Shown one piece after another: positions 33,456 through 41,098 of a stretch of DNA of 41,098 nt. Source of the stretch: Alteromonadaceae bacterium UBA2620 (GTDB taxonomy: Bacteria; Pseudomonadota; Gammaproteobacteria; Enterobacterales; Alteromonadaceae); contig DDJQ01000089.1 of assembly GCA_002339125.1 (NCBI GenBank), positions 1-41,098 on the forward strand, given 5' to 3'. Position 1 is the first letter of the stretch. Each line of letters opens with the position of its first letter. Under the pieces are notes generated by a model. That model was not told the DNA's origin, ran no database searches, and saw only the letters and a program-made list of their open reading frames with translations. The position numbers and the translations under genes were made by a program.

Positions 33456-33878
33456 ATGGCAAATCCGGATGTTCGTTGGTTACAACGTTTTGACAACTAT
33501 CAGCGAGCACTAGCCCAATTAACTAAATTTATGCAACAAGCCGAGCTCAACGAACTTGAAGAACAAGGTTTCATTCAAGCGTTTGAATACACTCATGAGC
33601 TTGCGTGGAAGGTGCAAAAGGACTTTTTAGAAGACCAGGGATTTACCGACCTTTTTGGCTCAAAAAACGTGGCCCGTGAAGCATTCAATACAGGCCTAAT
33701 CAAAGATGGCGAGGTATGGTTGGATATGATTAAAAGTCGTAACCTTAGCTCTCATACCTATAACCAAGCGACCACTGACAAAATAATCAGTGCTATACGA
33801 GAGCATTATTTCGCTTCTTTTAATGCTTTATCTGAGAGACTTAAGTTATTAGCGGCTCAACAGTATGGAAATGAATAG
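33456..33878 (+). CDS. HEPN-family toxin of an MNT/HEPN pair (HI0074-like)
   Basis: A 140-residue four-helix-bundle protein of the nucleotidyltransferase substrate-binding (HI0074/HepT) group. The helix FEYTHELAWKVQKDFLEDQG and the RX4H motif RNLSSHTY are typical; in type VII toxin-antitoxin systems this motif forms the RNase site. The ATG at 33456 is preferred to the GTG at 33444: the protein core begins MANPDVRWLQRF, and GGTGGT lies just upstream. The stop overlaps the start of the nucleotidyltransferase gene by 14 bases. In such systems the partner inactivates the HEPN protein by adding AMP near its active site. The pair is complete by sequence. Confidence 0.85.
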   Translation: MANPDVRWLQRFDNYQRALAQLTKFMQQAELNELEEQGFIQAFEYTHELAWKVQKDFLEDQGFTDLFGSKNVAREAFNTGLIKDGEVWLDMIKSRNLSSHTYNQATTDKIISAIREHYFASFNALSERLKLLAAQQYGNE

Positions 33879-34218
33879 AGCATTGAAAAATGAATTCGAC
33901 AACACCGGTCTCGAAGCTGATACTATTGAGTTATTGCGTTTAACATTCAGCAAATTACCCTCGGTAAAAAGGGTAGTTTTATATGGCTCCCGTGCCAAAG
34001 GAACACATAAATTAGGCTCTGATATAGATATAACAGTTGAATTGGAGGATGCGTCGCAAGGGTCACTTGCAACACTGTTCCGTATTCAAGAAGCTATTGA
34101 AGATTTAGATTTAATTTATAAATTTGATATTTCGCTAAAAAACGACATCCAAAATGATACGTTAATTCACCACATCGAGCGTGTCGGTAAAACCATATAT
34201 CAGCGGGCGCCCTCATAA
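33865..34218 (+). CDS. MNT-domain nucleotidyltransferase antitoxin (HI0073-like)
   Basis: A 117-residue minimal nucleotidyltransferase. The catalytic GSX10DXD motif is in LYGSRAKGTHKLGSDIDITV near residue 40, and a third acidic residue lies in YKFDISL near 87. This is the MntA-type antitoxin that AMPylates the HEPN toxin encoded just upstream; the 14-base overlap implies coupled translation. Its 3' end overlaps, on the opposite strand, a fragment of a second HEPN gene. The ATG at 33871 is an alternative start. Confidence 0.85.
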   Translation: MEMNRALKNEFDNTGLEADTIELLRLTFSKLPSVKRVVLYGSRAKGTHKLGSDIDITVELEDASQGSLATLFRIQEAIEDLDLIYKFDISLKNDIQNDTLIHHIERVGKTIYQRAPS

Positions 34219-34475
34219 ATAGCTACGCCATCTTGTTTGATGTGCTCGCTTAATTTGCCTAACTTACTTTCTAACTGAAGAAATTCTGTCTTGTAGTTTT
34301 TGCAAATTTGAGTAAATTCCGTTTCCAACACGCTTGGATCATAAGCATGTAACGTTCGGTTGCGACTTTCAATCATCGCCATCCATACATGGCCATTAGT
34401 TAGCAAACCAAAGTGGAACGCGACGCTCAGGTTTCTTCGCTCGTTTCCACCTTGGTTTGTATAGGCGTTTTGCAA
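34200..34475 (-). pseudogene. Fragment of a second HEPN (HI0074-like) gene
   Basis: The frame encodes the C-terminal two-thirds of an HI0074-type protein. RRNLSVAFHFGLLTNGHVWM aligns by eye with the AREAFNTGLIKDGEVWLDMI part of the intact protein at 33456. The RX4H motif survives as RNRTLHAY. The N-terminal helices (the FE..HELAWKV part) are missing, because the fragment starts nine codons after the thiolase stop codon, in the same frame as the thiolase. Only a TTG start is available. No MNT partner is attached to it. It looks like the remains of an older module that an end of the present acyl-CoA cluster has cut through. Confidence 0.65.
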
Positions 34476-34502
34476 CCTTCGCCTATGATTTTCGCTCTTC
34501 GC

Positions 34503-35699
34503 TTACAGCATCTCTACCGCAACTGCCGTGGCCTCGCCGCCACCGATACATAAAGACGCAACACCTTTGCTCAGGCCCTTTTGCTTTAGCGCGTATAACA
34601 GCGTGACTAAAATACGTGAACCACTAGAACCAATCGGGTGGCCCAACGCACATGCACCACCACGCACGTTAACCTTGCTCACATCTAAACCAAGTTCTTG
34701 AGTCGCTAACATGGTGACAACAGCAAAAGCTTCGTTGATTTCAAATAGGTCAACGTGATCTTTGTCCCATCCCGCTTTACTTAACACTTTTTCAATTGCG
34801 CCAATGGGGGCAATAGTGAATTCAGCGGGTAACTGAGCATGGGTAGAATGAGCGACAATACGAGCTAGGGGTGTTAGGCCGCGCGCTTTGGCTTCGCTTT
34901 CTCGCATTAACAGCAGCGCCGAACCGCCATCGGAAATTGAGCTTGAATTCGCAGCGGTGACTGTGCCGTCTTTTTTGAAGGCCGGTTTCAAACCTCGAAT
35001 TTTATCAATTTTTGCATTACCGGGTTGTTCGTCTGTATCAACTAAGAGTTCACCACGACGAGACACGACTTTTACCGGTGCAATTTCTTCTACAAACTCG
35101 CCGTTCTGAATGGCGGCATTGGCTTTATTCAACGACTCAATGGCGAAGTCGTCCATGGCTTCGCGGGTAACTTGATAATCGTCAGCACTCTTCTGCGCGA
35201 AGCTTCCCATCAAGCCACCTTCGTAAGCATCTTCGAGACCGTCGAAAAACATGTGATCGATAATCTCGCCATGCCCCATACGTAAACCCGCGCGCGCTTT
35301 GGGTAATAAATACGGCGCTTGGCTCATATTTTCCATACCACCGGCCAGCATGATGTTGGCAGAACCGGCAAGGATTTGATCGTGGGCGAGCATTACCGCT
35401 TTCATTCCAGACCCACACATTTTATTTACCGTAGTGGCACCCGCTGCATCTGGAATACCCGCCTTACGCGCAGCTTGACGTGCTGGCGCTTGGCCTAGAC
35501 CAGCCGGTAACACGCAACCCATGACTACTTCATCTACATCTTGCGCGGTTACACCACCACGTTCGAGCGCAGACTTAATGGCCACCGCACATAAATCAGG
35601 CGCACGCACTTCACTTAACGATCCCATCATACCACCCATCGGGGTGCGCGCCGCACTTACGATTACTACTGCGTCTGTCACTGCTGAATTTTGAGCCAT
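34503..35699 (-). CDS. Acetyl-CoA C-acyltransferase (thiolase)
   Basis: A 398-residue biosynthetic-type (AtoB/PhaA-like) thiolase that cleaves or forms 3-oxoacyl-CoA. The acylated Cys is in NKMCGSGMKAVMLAHD near residue 96. The catalytic His is in INEAFAVV and GGACALGHPIGSSGSRIL near 350-355, and the second Cys in CIGGGEATAV near 386. All active-site residues are present. It is the last gene of the minus-strand acyl-CoA cluster, 78 bases after the GST gene, with a REP-like hairpin in the gap. It would complete beta-oxidation of the acid activated by the synthetase at 36900. Confidence 0.94.
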   Translation of the reverse strand: MAQNSAVTDAVVIVSAARTPMGGMMGSLSEVRAPDLCAVAIKSALERGGVTAQDVDEVVMGCVLPAGLGQAPARQAARKAGIPDAAGATTVNKMCGSGMKAVMLAHDQILAGSANIMLAGGMENMSQAPYLLPKARAGLRMGHGEIIDHMFFDGLEDAYEGGLMGSFAQKSADDYQVTREAMDDFAIESLNKANAAIQNGEFVEEIAPVKVVSRRGELLVDTDEQPGNAKIDKIRGLKPAFKKDGTVTAANSSSISDGGSALLLMRESEAKARGLTPLARIVAHSTHAQLPAEFTIAPIGAIEKVLSKAGWDKDHVDLFEINEAFAVVTMLATQELGLDVSKVNVRGGACALGHPIGSSGSRILVTLLYALKQKGLSKGVASLCIGGGEATAVAVEML

Positions 35700-35716
35700 T
35701 GCTTTACCTCATCAAA

Positions 35717-35763
35717 CGAAAAAGGGGTCGGAGCAAATCAATAGAAATAATTTACTCCCCCCT
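35717..35763. repeat. REP-like inverted element between GST and thiolase genes
   Basis: AGGGGTCGGAGCAAAT (35723-35738) pairs imperfectly with ATTTACTCCCCCCT (35750-35763). The sequence cgaaaaaggggtcggag (35717-35733) reappears inverted and without change inside the GST gene at 36311-36327, and TAATTTACTCC occurs in both places. Such GC-rich palindromes with an AATTTACTCC(GA)CCCC core resemble the short repeats scattered by RAYT-type transposases in gammaproteobacteria. No transposase is in the window. Confidence 0.45.
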
Positions 35764-35777
35764 AAACTACGCCTTAA

Positions 35778-36389
35778 CTACGCCTTCGCGCTTGGCCTTT
35801 GACTGACACTGGCGTGCCAGCGTTGTACGTTAGGGTGGTTGTCGTCTAGCCGCATTTTGACCACACGCGCAAAATCAATGGCACACAAGGCTGTGATATC
35901 CGCGATAGAAAATGCATCGCCCGCAATAAATTCAGACTCAGCTAAACACTGATCGAGGATGGTCAGGCTTTTCTTATAATCTTTCCCCGCCTCTTGACCA
36001 AACTCAGGAACGGGCGTCATGCGGTCGCGAAAATAACCTGTTGTATGCTGAAAGCACTGGCCTATGGGTAGCATGAGCCCAACCTCCATGCGCCGTTGCC
36101 ACATGGCGACTATGCCCTTTCCCAATGGTGTTTTGCCCATTAAACAGGGCTCAGGAAACTGCGCTTCAAGGTAGGTGCAAATTGCATCGCATTCACTGAT
36201 ACAGGTTCCATCTTCAAGCTCTAGGATTGGCACTTTTCCCAAAGGATTTTTTGCGAGCATCTCAGGAGTCAGGTTTTCGCCTTTCTCGATGTCAATTTGG
36301 GCGTAATTTACTCCGACCCCTTTTTCGGTGAGGAACATGCGGACACGGCGAGGGTTGGGAGCGGTTTTTGTTTCGTAGAGCGTCATCAT
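35778..36389 (-). CDS. Glutathione S-transferase family protein
   Basis: 203 residues. An N-terminal thioredoxin-like domain (MTLYETKTAPNPRRVRMFL, then NPLGKVPILELEDGTCISEC with the cis-Pro and the Glu/Ser pair that bind glutathione) is followed by a C-terminal all-helical domain with FIAGDAFSIADITALCAIDF, whose N-capping Asp is conserved. In fatty-acid clusters such enzymes may detoxify reactive intermediates, but no specific role is shown. The coding sequence for EKGVGVNYAQ contains a 17-mer also found in the element at 35717-35763. It lies between the PaaI thioesterase and the thiolase genes. Confidence 0.88.
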   Translation of the reverse strand: MMTLYETKTAPNPRRVRMFLTEKGVGVNYAQIDIEKGENLTPEMLAKNPLGKVPILELEDGTCISECDAICTYLEAQFPEPCLMGKTPLGKGIVAMWQRRMEVGLMLPIGQCFQHTTGYFRDRMTPVPEFGQEAGKDYKKSLTILDQCLAESEFIAGDAFSIADITALCAIDFARVVKMRLDDNHPNVQRWHASVSQRPSAKA

Positions 36390-36425
36390 GGTTGTGCTAC
36401 CTTCTGTTATCTCTTGCCAGCTTGA

Positions 36426-36824
36426 CTAAGGCAATGAATAGGTTCCCGATACATGAGCCACAGGCTCGTCGCATCCCTCAGAATACAAATATACCTCTCC
36501 CATTGCGAGGCGTTTGCCTAGTTTTAATAAGCGACAAGTTGCCACTATGTTTTTATCAGCTTCGGGTTTACGTAGAAACGAAATATTCAGGTTAGTGGTT
36601 ACCGCCATAGCCGTTATGCCAAGTTTACTGAATATTGCCACGTAAATTGCACAATCGGCTACCGCCATTAGGGTAGGCCCAGAAACCGTGCCACCGGGAC
36701 GTAAATCGGCTTCAGTGACAATACGGCGCACTTTAGCATTACCATCTTCTATGGCTACGACTTCTATATTCGCTTGCGGAAATTCTTTGGAAAAAAATTG
36801 ATTAATGGTTTCAACGCTCAACAT
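36426..36824 (-). CDS. PaaI-family acyl-CoA thioesterase
   Basis: A 132-residue single hotdog-fold thioesterase. LRPGGTVSGPTLMAVADCAI near residue 42 is the PaaI/YdiI signature: the hotdog helix with the Gly-rich loop and the Asp expected to activate water. NLNISFLRKPEADKNI follows. The ATG at 36824 has AGGTG five bases upstream; a GTG two codons earlier is less likely. Such enzymes hydrolyse aryl- or acyl-CoA that stalls in a pathway. It lies between the acyl-CoA synthetase and GST genes. Confidence 0.85.
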   Translation of the reverse strand: MLSVETINQFFSKEFPQANIEVVAIEDGNAKVRRIVTEADLRPGGTVSGPTLMAVADCAIYVAIFSKLGITAMAVTTNLNISFLRKPEADKNIVATCRLLKLGKRLAMGEVYLYSEGCDEPVAHVSGTYSLP

Positions 36825-36875
36825 GTCCACACCTATTTGAGTTTAACTTTTGTCGCTGTAGTTACAGGACGGGCG

Positions 36876-36894
36876 AAGGGGCTCTGGGCCCCTT
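36876..36894 (-). terminator. Hairpin between synthetase and thioesterase genes
   Basis: AAGGGGC (36876-36882) pairs with GCCCCTT (36888-36894), six bases after the synthetase stop codon on the minus strand. It lacks a T-run, so it may be a processing or partial-termination site dividing the cluster into two halves. Confidence 0.4.
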
Positions 36895-36899
36895 TATCA

Positions 36900-38564
36900 T
36901 TAATTTGTAGTCACACTATCAGCTTCGTCTCGCGCTTGTTGACGCAGAATAAAGCGCTGGATTTTGCCACTTGGTGTTTTTGGCAACTCATCCATAAAGT
37001 CGATTTCACGCGGAAACGCATGGGTCGACAAACGACGACGCACTAATTCCTGTAACGTTTCTTTCAATTCTTCATTCGGGGTATATCCTTGTTTTACCAC
37101 CACATAAGCTTTGATAATAGAACCGCGTTTGGGGTCAGGCTTGCCAATAACAGCAGACTCCGCCACAGATTCATGCTCAAGTAAGGTGCTTTCTACATCG
37201 GCTGGCCCCACTCGATAACCCGCTGTTGTAATGATATCGTCGTCGCGACCGGTGAAGGTAAAACTACCGTCGCCGTGACTCGTCACTACATCGCCAGTTA
37301 AATAATACTTACCATAGAAAGGGTTCTTTTCATTCCACGTGTAGCCTTGGAAGAAAAATAGCGGCGAGTTTTCTACGTCAACCGCGAGCTGACCACCTTC
37401 ATTTGCTGGGATTTCATTATAGTCATTATCTAGTGCAACAACTTTGTAACCCGGCATTGAAAAGCCCATTGAGCCAATTCGAACCACACTTTGGGCTAAA
37501 TTGTGGTGGTTACACGCCGTCATCCCAGTTTCGGTCTGACCATAATGATCCATCACCGGACAGCCCAAGCGACGTTCAATCCAACCCACCACTTCTGGGT
37601 TTAACGGTTCACCCGCACTGCTGGCTACACGCACGTTGAATTTGTCGTCGGCACCTAAAATGTGGTCGTTCGCCATCAACATACGATACGCTGTAGGAGC
37701 AGCGGCGAAGTTGGTGATGTTATATTTTGTGATCATGGCGTAAGTCGTTTCTGGGGTGAAACCCGCTTCACAAAAGTGCGTGGTATTGCCAAGTAATAAC
37801 GGCCCCACAACTGCGTAGTACAAGCCATAAGCCCAACCTGGGTCAGCCACGTTCCAGAAATTATCATCAGGCTCTAGGCCAATCGCGAACTTCATGTATA
37901 CGTAAAACGACAATACGGCGCGCGTAGGCACAGCCACGCCTTTTGATTTACCCACCGTACCTGACGTAAACATTTGTAAAAACGGCTCATCTTTACCCAC
38001 TCGCACTGGGGTAAATACAGTTGCCATGGCATTGACTTGCTCAGCGAAGTCTAAATCACTAGCGTATTTCGCATCGGCATTCGCTTTGTTGACCAGCAAC
38101 ACTGGCGGACAGCCGTTCACTTCATCAAGCTTGGAGCGATTGTTTGGATCAGTGATCAGTAACTGAGTACTCGCCTGCTGCACACGATATTCAATAGCCC
38201 CTGACCCAAATGCAGTGAATAAAGGCTGATACATCGCGCCAGCGCGCAATGTCCCCATGATAACAACCATCAACTCAGGAGTACGCGGTAGCAAAGCGGC
38301 AACACGATCTCCCTTGCCAATGCCTCGTGAAGCCAAATAGTTCGCAAATTGTGATGACTTTTCTTGTAGTTGCTTGAAAGTTAATTGAGTAGAACTACCA
38401 TCAGCGCCTTCATGCCGTAGCGCGACAAGTGAAGGGTCGGCAGCCCACTTATCGACACACTCTTCACAAATATTGAAACCATCATTGAGACTGCCCAGCA
38501 TGAGCGCTTCAATGTCGGCAGGCGAAAAGTTGTCGTAATATTGCTGGTAATTTTGCATCGTCAT
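36900..38564 (-). CDS. AMP-forming acyl-CoA synthetase
   Basis: A 554-residue member of the acyl/acetyl-CoA synthetase superfamily that activates a carboxylic acid with ATP and CoA. The P-loop is FTSGTVGKSKGVAVP near residue 205. The adenine-binding DHYGQTETG is near 340, the hinge Asp/Arg region is GDGSFTFTGRDDDIITTAGY near 435, and the catalytic lysine is in LPKTPSGKIQRFILR near 530. The start at 38564 is preferred (AAAGAGAG upstream); the frame runs to a TTG at 38630. The sequence resembles medium-chain or propionyl/acetyl-type synthetases and the substrate is not certain. The gene follows the CaiB/BaiF-family gene by 83 bases. Confidence 0.9.
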   Translation of the reverse strand: MTMQNYQQYYDNFSPADIEALMLGSLNDGFNICEECVDKWAADPSLVALRHEGADGSSTQLTFKQLQEKSSQFANYLASRGIGKGDRVAALLPRTPELMVVIMGTLRAGAMYQPLFTAFGSGAIEYRVQQASTQLLITDPNNRSKLDEVNGCPPVLLVNKANADAKYASDLDFAEQVNAMATVFTPVRVGKDEPFLQMFTSGTVGKSKGVAVPTRAVLSFYVYMKFAIGLEPDDNFWNVADPGWAYGLYYAVVGPLLLGNTTHFCEAGFTPETTYAMITKYNITNFAAAPTAYRMLMANDHILGADDKFNVRVASSAGEPLNPEVVGWIERRLGCPVMDHYGQTETGMTACNHHNLAQSVVRIGSMGFSMPGYKVVALDNDYNEIPANEGGQLAVDVENSPLFFFQGYTWNEKNPFYGKYYLTGDVVTSHGDGSFTFTGRDDDIITTAGYRVGPADVESTLLEHESVAESAVIGKPDPKRGSIIKAYVVVKQGYTPNEELKETLQELVRRRLSTHAFPREIDFMDELPKTPSGKIQRFILRQQARDEADSVTTN

Positions 38565-38647
38565 GGTGGCACTCTCTTTGTTTTCTTTACTATTTTGGTG
38601 ATTCGTCATGGGTGAAGTTTTTCTATGCAACCTGTTTTATTTTTTAA

Positions 38648-39808
38648 CTAACCAAACAGGCCATTAATTTTGCAGTCATTAATTTCATTGTCGCTAAAGC
38701 CTACCGCTGCTAACACCTGTTCCGTATGGGCACCTTTAACAGGAGCTGCGCTGGGGAGTTCGTTGGGCTGAAAGTTGAATTGGGTGGGTGGAGCAATTTG
38801 TCTATCGCCTGCAGCTCCTACCTTTATCAATTCGCGGCTTTTAAATGACGGATGCTGGCTCGCTTCAGTCAAGGTAAGTACAGGCTCAACGCACGCATCG
38901 ACAGCACTGAACTTTTCTGTCCAATACGCCATACTTTGTGAGCTAAAACGACGTTCGATATGTGGCTTCAACTCACTGTCTTTTAAGTTGTATAAATTCG
39001 CTAAGCCAAGGGTTTCGAGCAGACGTTGACGAAATTGAGGCTCTAAACTCGCCACGGCCATGTACCGATTATCACTGGTGCGATAGTAGTCATAAATGCC
39101 CCCGCCATTGAGCAAATGGGTTTCGTAACTTTCCTCATCACCGTCGTTCAAGGCGCTCGGTGCAACTAGGGCTTGCAGAGCAAAACTTTGGTCCGCCATC
39201 GAAATATCAATATGCGTACCTTGCCCGGTATTTTGACGTTGGATTACCGCTGCCAAAATGGCAATCACCGCAGGTTGAGACCCACCGGCAATATCGCCAA
39301 TCTGAATACCAGAGGGACACGGCCCCGATTCCTTACGCCCTGAGTAGCTCATGGCACCGGCTAAGGATAGAAAGTTCATATCGTGCCCAGCGCGCGCCGC
39401 ATAATCACCGGTTTGACCGTATGAACTAATTGAACAGTAGATCAAGTCTGGCTTATCTTCAGCCAACGTTGCGTAACCCAAACCCAACCGAGCCATTACG
39501 CCGGGCCGAAATTGTTCAATTACGATGTCGTAGTGTTGAATGAGTTGTTTGACCGTAGCTGCGGCGTCAGCATGTTTCAAATCAAGCGTAATTGAGCGCT
39601 TGCCACGATTGAGATAACAAAAGGCAGCGGATTGCCCATTAATCTGGGGCTTCATCACACGCACTAAATCATCGCGTTCAGGCGCCTCTACGCGCACTAC
39701 TTCAGCGCCTAGATCGGCAAGTAACATAGAAGCGTAGGGGCCTGGTAACAGGCCCGAAAAATCGAGTACTTTTAAGCCTGCGAGCGGTTTAGTAACGGCG
39801 GAAATCAC
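38648..39808 (-). CDS. CaiB/BaiF-family protein, alpha-methylacyl-CoA racemase-like
   Basis: A 386-residue class III CoA-transferase-fold protein. The N-terminal LAGLKVLDFSGLLPGPYASM and GAEVVRVEAP are the usual family start. RAGHDMNFLSLAGAMSYSGR near residue 140 is the segment in which alpha-methylacyl-CoA racemases keep their catalytic His. GDIAGGSQPAVIAIL near 170 holds the second catalytic Asp. A racemase acting on 2-methyl-branched acyl-CoA fits better than a CoA-transferase, because the racemase His-Asp pair is present. This would let the neighbouring acyl-CoA dehydrogenase handle both stereoisomers. The start codon overlaps the dehydrogenase stop by 4 bases (ATGA). Confidence 0.83.
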   Translation of the reverse strand: MISAVTKPLAGLKVLDFSGLLPGPYASMLLADLGAEVVRVEAPERDDLVRVMKPQINGQSAAFCYLNRGKRSITLDLKHADAAATVKQLIQHYDIVIEQFRPGVMARLGLGYATLAEDKPDLIYCSISSYGQTGDYAARAGHDMNFLSLAGAMSYSGRKESGPCPSGIQIGDIAGGSQPAVIAILAAVIQRQNTGQGTHIDISMADQSFALQALVAPSALNDGDEESYETHLLNGGGIYDYYRTSDNRYMAVASLEPQFRQRLLETLGLANLYNLKDSELKPHIERRFSSQSMAYWTEKFSAVDACVEPVLTLTEASQHPSFKSRELIKVGAAGDRQIAPPTQFNFQPNELPSAAPVKGAHTEQVLAAVGFSDNEINDCKINGLFG

Positions 39809-40962
39809 TTGAACTCTCGCAAGATTTCGCGGGCAATGATGACTCGTTGAATCTCGCTTGTGCCTTCATAAATAGACGTGATACGCACATCGCGCGCCAT
39901 GCGCTCCAATGGGTATTCTTGCATATAGCCGTACCCGCCGAGCATTTGCAAGGCCGTATAACAGGCTGCATTGGCTTTCTCCGAGGCGAAGACTTTGGCC
40001 ATCGATGCTTCTTTAGCGAACGCCAAGCCGTTATCTTTTTTATCTGAGGCTGAAAGTAACAGTAGTCGCGCAGCTTCAAGTTCAGTGTAGCGATCAGCCA
40101 TCATCCACTGTAATCCTTGAAAATCTGCAATAGGACGACCAAATTGTTTGCGTTCCTGAATATAAGCAGTGGCATAATCCATGGCGGCTAGACCGACACC
40201 TAATGCTAAAGAGCCAATGCCAATTCGTCCCCCGGCAAGTTCAGCGACCGCGATACGGAAGCCATCATTGACTTTGCCCAGAACCGCGCTGTCAGGAACC
40301 TCTACATTATTGAAATGAACTTCGTTGGTGGCCGAGCCATGCTGACCCATTTTCTTTTCTGCGGGACCAACAGTAATACCGGCGCTGTTAGCATCGACCA
40401 AGAAACAAGTAATCCCTTTACCTTTGGCCGCATTAGCATCAGTTACCGCCCACACTACGAAGACCCCAGCAAACTCTGCGCTGGTGATCCATTGCTTGGT
40501 ACCATTGATAACGTAGCCCTTGTCGGTTTTTTCTGCTTGCGTGCTCATAGAAGCCGGATCGGAACCCGCGCCAGATTCAGTTAGACAAAAGCTGCCTGCT
40601 TTATACTCACCGCTACAAATCAACGGTAAATAATGCGCTTTTTGTTGTTCTGACCCGACCGCTTGAATAACTTCAGCCACCATATTGGTCACCGACATAG
40701 TCACAGCGGTAGACGCGCACCCCCTTGCGATTTCTGTCATAGCAACGCTGAACGCAATGGTACCCGCTTCGGTACCGCCGTATTCACCGTCGATATTCAA
40801 ACCCATAAAACCCAATTCAGCGAGCTTGTGACAATTCGCTAACAATATCGATTTATCCTTGGTTTCATCGAGTGTTTGGGCAACGGGGGCAAGTTCATTT
40901 TCAGCGAAGCGCTTCGCGGTGTCTTGGATAAGTTGTTGTTCTTCGGTCAATGTAAAATTCAT
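39805..40962 (-). CDS. Acyl-CoA dehydrogenase
   Basis: A 385-residue FAD enzyme making trans-2-enoyl-CoA. FCLTESGAGSDPASMSTQAE is the FAD-binding signature (near residue 122), IQERKQFGRPIADFQGLQW is near 250, and MLGGYGYMQEYPLERMARD then ITSIYEGTSEIQRVIIAREI carry the catalytic Glu in the short/medium-chain position. The ATG at 40962 is used, giving MNFTLTEEQQ; the frame extends four codons to a TTG. It is first in the minus-strand acyl-CoA cluster and coupled to the racemase-like gene. It is distinct from the valine-operon dehydrogenase at 21112-22269. A specific substrate cannot be assigned. Confidence 0.92.
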   Translation of the reverse strand: MNFTLTEEQQLIQDTAKRFAENELAPVAQTLDETKDKSILLANCHKLAELGFMGLNIDGEYGGTEAGTIAFSVAMTEIARGCASTAVTMSVTNMVAEVIQAVGSEQQKAHYLPLICSGEYKAGSFCLTESGAGSDPASMSTQAEKTDKGYVINGTKQWITSAEFAGVFVVWAVTDANAAKGKGITCFLVDANSAGITVGPAEKKMGQHGSATNEVHFNNVEVPDSAVLGKVNDGFRIAVAELAGGRIGIGSLALGVGLAAMDYATAYIQERKQFGRPIADFQGLQWMMADRYTELEAARLLLLSASDKKDNGLAFAKEASMAKVFASEKANAACYTALQMLGGYGYMQEYPLERMARDVRITSIYEGTSEIQRVIIAREILREFK

Positions 40963-41098
40963 AAGGGATAACAATTAGGGGTTTTCCCTTATTTTTACAC
41001 TAAATTAACAATGATATCTAGGTAATTATGTATCGATTTTTGCGTGGGTATTGTTTTCACTACATACATAAGATTATGGCTATGTTCGGATTAACTGT

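Overview
The window reads as chromosome of a marine gammaproteobacterium, most likely an Alteromonadales member (Alteromonas/Paraglaciecola/Glaciecola-like). The grounds are the moderate base composition, large TonB-dependent receptors, a halogenase-linked sugar locus, and valine and fatty-acid catabolic operons of the type common in that order. The genus is an inference. I see no rRNA, tRNA, CRISPR array, complete insertion sequence or prophage.

Layout. (1) 1-9532, plus strand: a TonB-dependent receptor, an acyl-CoA thioesterase-like gene, then a second receptor followed by a TPR/2OG-Fe(II) oxygenase and a flavin-dependent tryptophan-halogenase-family gene. (2) 9558-10348, minus: a zeta-toxin-like kinase overlapping a 59-residue partner. 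(3) 10444-14765, minus: a GH97 glycosidase-galT-galK operon, divergent from a GalR/LacI-type repressor (14971-15972). A 13-bp sequence, agggaaaacgttt, lies between -35-like and -10-like boxes upstream of both the GH97 operon and the second receptor operon. It closely fits the E. coli GalR operator, so the halogenase-linked uptake locus and the galactose operon are probably one regulon. (4) 15974-17860: a maltose-type O-acetyltransferase and an exported six-motif Kelch protein. (5) 17886-18180: a fused relic of a BrnT/BrnA toxin-antitoxin pair. (6) 18238-23789, minus: a valine-catabolism operon (mmsA, isobutyryl-CoA dehydrogenase, 3-hydroxyisobutyryl-CoA hydrolase, mmsB, SDR) divergent from an AraC-family regulator. 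(7) 24955-32555: a MASE1/CHASE hybrid histidine kinase, an unknown gene, a chemoreceptor broken by two compensating one-base indels, an outer-membrane porin-like protein and a small multiheme cytochrome with one damaged heme motif. (8) 32579-33276, minus: two double-glycine-leader, GxxxG-rich peptides and a two-helix membrane protein, which look like a two-peptide bacteriocin with immunity protein. (9) 33456-34475: an intact HEPN/MNT toxin-antitoxin pair plus a fragment of a second HEPN gene. (10) 34503-40962, minus: an acyl-CoA catabolic cluster (acyl-CoA dehydrogenase, CaiB/BaiF-family protein, acyl-CoA synthetase, PaaI thioesterase, GST, thiolase) containing a REP-like element.

How it fits together. 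Sugar enters through the second receptor, is cleaved by the exported GH97 enzyme and, if galactose is released, passes through GalK and GalT. galE and an inner-membrane permease are not in the window. Valine carbon flows through the mms operon, and the second acyl-CoA cluster handles an unidentified, perhaps methyl-branched, acid. Between these conserved operons sit small accessory modules in various states of decay. The bacteriocin-like cassette is the least ordinary item and the best candidate for an undescribed system.
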